DNA from: Sulfuricella denitrificans
Lineage (GTDB): Bacteria; Pseudomonadota; Gammaproteobacteria; Burkholderiales; Sulfuricellaceae
Assembly (NCBI GenBank): GCA_002632355.1
Contig: NSJJ01000007.1
Coordinates: 62,001 to 126,000 of the forward strand
Length of the DNA: 64,000 nt
Reading direction: 5' to 3'
Part shown: piece after piece, positions 60,862 through 64,000 of the stretch
Layout: every line of letters begins with the position of its first letter
Position numbering within the stretch: the first letter of the stretch is position 1
Program-made: the position numbers and the translations under genes
Notes under the pieces: generated by a model
Told to the model about the DNA's origin: nothing
What the model saw: the letters and a program-made list of their open reading frames with translations, nothing else
Database searches by the model: none

Positions 60862-62577
60862 TTAGGCTATCCCCGGATTACCCTCAACCCCAACCAGCTT
60901 GGGCATATTGAGTTTGCGCGGCGTGATCACCTTCTTGTCGCGCAGCCATGTCGATACCACGTCCCAGATCGGCTCCCCGCTCACGCCCTCGCCCACGGGC
61001 GCCCAACCAGCCACCTTGTAAGTCTTGTTGGGACTGACGGGCTTGCCTTTGAGTGTCATGTTGCTGATGCGCTTGCCGATCTTCTGGCGCGGATCGCAGG
61101 TGTACTGAATGCCTCCTACGCGCACCATGTCGCCGCCCTGCTGGTAATAGGGATCGGCATTGAACAGGTTGTCGCACACGTCTTCCATGATGGTCTTGAT
61201 GGTTTCGCCGGTCATTTCGGTCAGGGTGGTGGCCGGGTAGGTGATGGCGGTCTGGTCCATCAGGCGCTCCATGGTAATGGCTTCGCCCGGCAGCAGCGTG
61301 GTGCCCCAGCGGAATCCGGGCGAGAAAGCCGCATCGGCGCCCTTCACATCCATCAGGGCATCCAGGATCAGCTGGTCGAAAGTGCCGTTGAAATTGCCGC
61401 GACGGTAGAGCAGGTCTTCCGTCACCGCCAGTTTCTCGTTCAGCTTGGCTTCGTATGGCGCGCGATGCTTGTTGATCAGCGCCGTCATGGCCGGGTCGGC
61501 TTCGAGCAGATTGGAGAATACCGGCAACAGCTTGTAGCGGTAATCACTGACCTTGCCATCTTTCACATCAAAATCCAGCACACCGAGGAACTTGCCGTTC
61601 GAGCCGGCATTGGTCACCAGCGTCTGGCCTTTGGCATTCTTCACGATGGCGGGTGCTGGAACACCATCGTGAGTATGACCGCCCATGATGGCGTCGATGC
61701 CGGTGACGCGGCTGGCCATTTTGAGATCCACGTCCATGCCGTTGTGGGATATGACCACCACCACCTGGGCGCCTTTGGCGCGTGCCTCATCCACAATCTT
61801 CTGCATGTTCTCATCCTGGATGCCGAAGCTCCAGTCCGGTACCATCCAGCGTGGGTTGGCGATCGGCGTATAGGGGAATGACTGGCCAATGATGGCCACC
61901 GGCACCCCGTTCATTTCCTTCATGGTGTAGGGCTTGAACACCTGGTCACCGAAATCGTTGGTCTTGATATTCTGCGCCACGAAATCGACCGTACCCTTGA
62001 AATCGTTATCCACGATCTGCTTCACGCGCTCGGCGCCGAGGGTAAATTCCCAGTGGCCGGTCATGACATCCACGCCGAGCAGTTTGCAGGCATCGACCAT
62101 ATCCTGGCCGTTGCTCCACAAGGCCGTAGCCGAACCCTGCCAGGTATCGCCGCCATCCAGCAGCAGCGCGCCCGGACGCGAAGCGCGCATTTTTTTCACC
62201 AGTGTGGAAAGATGGGCGAAGCCACCGACCTTGCCGTAGGTTTTTGCAGCGGCGGAGAAATCCAGATAGGTAAAGGCATGCGCCTCCGAAGTACCCGGCC
62301 GGATGCCGAATTGCTTGAGCAGCTTCTCGCCCACCAGGTGTGGCGCCTTGCCAAAATTCGTGCCCAGGCCGATATTCACATTCGGCTCGCGAAAATAAAT
62401 CGGCATCAACTGTGCGTGGGAGTCGGTGATATGCAGGAAACTGACATTGCCGAATTTTGGCACATCGTAAAACTGTCCACCTTGTGCCGAGGCCAGAGCA
62501 AATTTGCAGTTGAGCGCAAAACCGGTTGCGCTCGCCGCAGCCAGAAGCTGCAGAAATTCACGGCGATTCATGGACAT
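60862..62577 (-). CDS. soxB: Thiosulfohydrolase SoxB
   Basis: SoxB is the periplasmic dimanganese hydrolase that releases sulfate from SoxY-bound intermediates in thiosulfate oxidation; 571 residues. A twin-arginine signal (NRREFLQLLAAASATGFAL) leads into the 5'-nucleotidase fold (FLHITDSHAQLMPIYFRE, LLDGGDTWQGSATAL, VISHNGMDVDLKMA, IMGGHTHDGVPAP). It is the distal gene of the readable soxYZAB run. Confidence 0.96.
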   Translation of the reverse strand: MSMNRREFLQLLAAASATGFALNCKFALASAQGGQFYDVPKFGNVSFLHITDSHAQLMPIYFREPNVNIGLGTNFGKAPHLVGEKLLKQFGIRPGTSEAHAFTYLDFSAAAKTYGKVGGFAHLSTLVKKMRASRPGALLLDGGDTWQGSATALWSNGQDMVDACKLLGVDVMTGHWEFTLGAERVKQIVDNDFKGTVDFVAQNIKTNDFGDQVFKPYTMKEMNGVPVAIIGQSFPYTPIANPRWMVPDWSFGIQDENMQKIVDEARAKGAQVVVVISHNGMDVDLKMASRVTGIDAIMGGHTHDGVPAPAIVKNAKGQTLVTNAGSNGKFLGVLDFDVKDGKVSDYRYKLLPVFSNLLEADPAMTALINKHRAPYEAKLNEKLAVTEDLLYRRGNFNGTFDQLILDALMDVKGADAAFSPGFRWGTTLLPGEAITMERLMDQTAITYPATTLTEMTGETIKTIMEDVCDNLFNADPYYQQGGDMVRVGGIQYTCDPRQKIGKRISNMTLKGKPVSPNKTYKVAGWAPVGEGVSGEPIWDVVSTWLRDKKVITPRKLNMPKLVGVEGNPGIA

Positions 62578-62676
62578 TTTTCGCTCCTATGACTCTGTTC
62601 TAATTGATTTTAATCAAGCCCGTAAATATTGGGCAAAAAAATAGCCGCAGCACGGACGTGCTGCGGCTCAGCGCTG

Positions 62677-63504
62677 TTACTTGCGGAATACGGAAGCCTT
62701 GAGGGGCAAACCATTGTCCTGATAGGACATGAAATATTCCAGATTGTTAAACTCATCGCTGCCCACTTCAAACGGCACTGCGCGAACCTGGCTGTTGCAG
62801 CCCTTGTAGCGGTTCTGCAATGTCGTCAGACGTTCGCCTGCACGGAATGCCGGCCAGTGAGTGGTCTGACCCAGCGTAGGCGACAATACTTCGGCGCGAA
62901 TACGGTTACCCGCATTGTCGACATGGCATGAGGCACAGGAAAAGTTCAGCTGGCCGCGACGACGGAAATAGAACTCCTTGCCCGCCTCATAGGCAGCCAG
63001 TGCCGCGGCGCCCTCGACCTTGACGTTCATTTTCATGCCATCGGACAAGGTACGCGCATAGGAGGTCAGGATCCCCATGGTATTCACGTCGCTCAGCTTG
63101 AACTCGGTTTCGCCGTTGGCTTTGAGGCACTGATTGATGTCCGCCTCGAAAGTCACCACCTTGTTCAGTGAAGCATCGAAACGGGGATAGTTGCCCGCCA
63201 CATTCTTGCCCCCATTAGGGAAGCAACTGGCAAAGGTCTTGCCATTCTTGAACGGCTTGTTCCACATTTCCTTGCCGGCTTCCACCACGCTTTCAAACGG
63301 CGGAAATTCCATAATGCTGTCGTACTGCGACTTGCTGTCCTTATCCAGGGCCAGCGCACCATAAATGTAATCCTGATATTTGACCGCGGGCAGTTTGCTC
63401 TTGAAATGGGCAACTATCTGCTTGCGGTCGTCTTCGGGAGCAGCCTGCGCAACTGCGCTTGCCATCAAGCCCGCACCCAACAAAGCCAATGCTATCTTTT
63501 TCAT
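62677..63504 (-). CDS. soxA: Cytochrome c SoxA
   Basis: SoxA, with SoxX, links thiosulfate to SoxY. It is 275 residues with a Sec signal (KKIALALLGAGLMASAVAQA). One c-type heme motif CASCH is seen in NFSCASCHVDNAG. The conserved YKGCNSQVRAVPFEVG region holds the active-site cysteine. Only one CxxCH is present, so this is the monoheme form. Confidence 0.95.
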   Translation of the reverse strand: MKKIALALLGAGLMASAVAQAAPEDDRKQIVAHFKSKLPAVKYQDYIYGALALDKDSKSQYDSIMEFPPFESVVEAGKEMWNKPFKNGKTFASCFPNGGKNVAGNYPRFDASLNKVVTFEADINQCLKANGETEFKLSDVNTMGILTSYARTLSDGMKMNVKVEGAAALAAYEAGKEFYFRRRGQLNFSCASCHVDNAGNRIRAEVLSPTLGQTTHWPAFRAGERLTTLQNRYKGCNSQVRAVPFEVGSDEFNNLEYFMSYQDNGLPLKASVFRK

Positions 63505-63560
63505 ACTACTCCTCCGTCGTATGGGATAGACCGGGAAACCCCGGCCTCCACGGCCTGTAT

Positions 63561-63875
63561 TTAGCTGATTGCTGCTTCGTCAGTGCGCTTGTCGCCGGTA
63601 TTGTCCACCCAGTTGATTACCACTTTGTCGCCGGCCTTGGCACCCTTGACCTTGAAACCAAGGAAAGGGTTCTTGGCAATCGCGCCGCTCCACTGTGCAT
63701 CGAGTACCACCTTGCCACCCACGGTCACGTTCACCGTCTGGATGTGATGCGCCGGAATCGGCTTGCCAGTCTTTGCGTCCTTGCGCAGACCGGTTTCCAT
63801 AATGTGGTTCATCAGCACTTTGATGTCTGCTGCATCGCCCTGCATCTGGGCACGGATTTTCATCGGTTCAGCCAT
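63561..63875 (-). CDS. soxZ: Sulfur-carrier partner SoxZ
   Basis: SoxZ forms the SoxYZ carrier complex; 104 residues without a signal peptide: MKIRAQMQGDAADIKVLMNH, HHIQTVNVTVGGKVV, WSGAIAKNPFLGFKVKG. It is followed by soxA after 56 bases. Confidence 0.95.
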   Translation of the reverse strand: MAEPMKIRAQMQGDAADIKVLMNHIMETGLRKDAKTGKPIPAHHIQTVNVTVGGKVVLDAQWSGAIAKNPFLGFKVKGAKAGDKVVINWVDNTGDKRTDEAAIS

Positions 63876-63981
63876 TTTAATTTCCTTTAATAATTTAGCG
63901 TTTCTTTATATCGATTCACGGTTTCGGCTCATCAAGTGATCCAGCCGGGCCTTGCCGACACAGGATCACGAACCGTCCGGA

Positions 63982-64000
63982 TTAACCGCCGCAACCACCG
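63982..64000 (-). CDS. soxY: SoxY, C-terminal codons only
   Basis: The window ends in a minus-strand frame that reads GGT GGT TGC GGC GGT TAA. That is the Gly-Gly-Cys-Gly-Gly C-terminus of SoxY, whose Cys carries the sulfur substrate. It stands directly upstream of soxZ with a 106-base gap, the normal order. Confidence 0.85.

Overview
The window reads as a chromosome segment of a chemolithotrophic, nitrogen-fixing betaproteobacterium. The housekeeping block (groESL with a CIRCE element; rpsU, yqeY, dnaG, rpoD), a complete-looking Mo-nitrogenase cluster with FixABCX and DraT/DraG, and the start of a sox thiosulfate-oxidation operon together suggest a sulfur- or iron-oxidising Nitrosomonadales/Gallionellales relative such as the Sulfuricella or Sideroxydans group. 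That placement is inference from gene content. No 16S rRNA gene is present.

1-14.5 kb is an integrated island. A tyrosine integrase (13210-14469) sits directly beside a CAT-anticodon tRNA gene (14584-14660), which is the likely attachment site. The cargo is a type I restriction-modification operon read on the minus strand: hsdM, hsdS, a DUF3800 gene, a GmrSD-like DUF262/HNH gene, a reverse transcriptase, a Schlafen-AlbA/GHKL ATPase gene and hsdR. The DUF262-RT-AlbA block lies between two diverged direct repeats (3870-4155 and 9088-9335), which shows how it was added. Beyond hsdR is about 0.8 kb of plus-strand, hairpin-rich, gene-free DNA ending in an intrinsic terminator (505-1331), a candidate large structured RNA.

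14.5-21.3 kb is core: tRNA, rpoD, dnaG, yqeY, rpsU, groEL, groES.

21.6-53.4 kb is the nitrogen-fixation region. Its units are nifENX-DUF269-DUF683-fdxB-nifQ; nifHDK with a [2Fe-2S] ferredoxin; divergent draT-unknown-draG-nifO-like-hemerythrin; nifB-fdxN-iscA-TPR-LRV-nifZ-nifZ2-nifT-SIR2; and nifVW-fixABCX-ferredoxin-nifA. Four sigma-54 promoters (nifE, nifH, nifB, nifV) are readable. Three have a perfect NifA upstream site TGT-N10-ACA, while nifE has only degenerate sites. NifA carries the CX11CX19CX4C signature of oxygen-sensitive NifA, and no nifL is seen. nifU, nifS and nifM are not in the window. Cyclic-di-GMP genes (an active-looking EAL protein and a zinc-sensor GGDEF protein), a hemerythrin and a DUF3050 protein are woven into the cluster. 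A small foreign insert (REP-like palindromes, a HEPN/TPR gene pair and a dead integrase fragment) lies between nifB and nifA.

53.8-60.6 kb returns to general metabolism: lipoprotein, Bcr/CflA exporter, bioA, tsaD, a membrane coiled-coil protein, plsY, folB, a TauE/SafE permease. 60.9-64.0 kb holds soxB, soxA, soxZ and the last codons of soxY.
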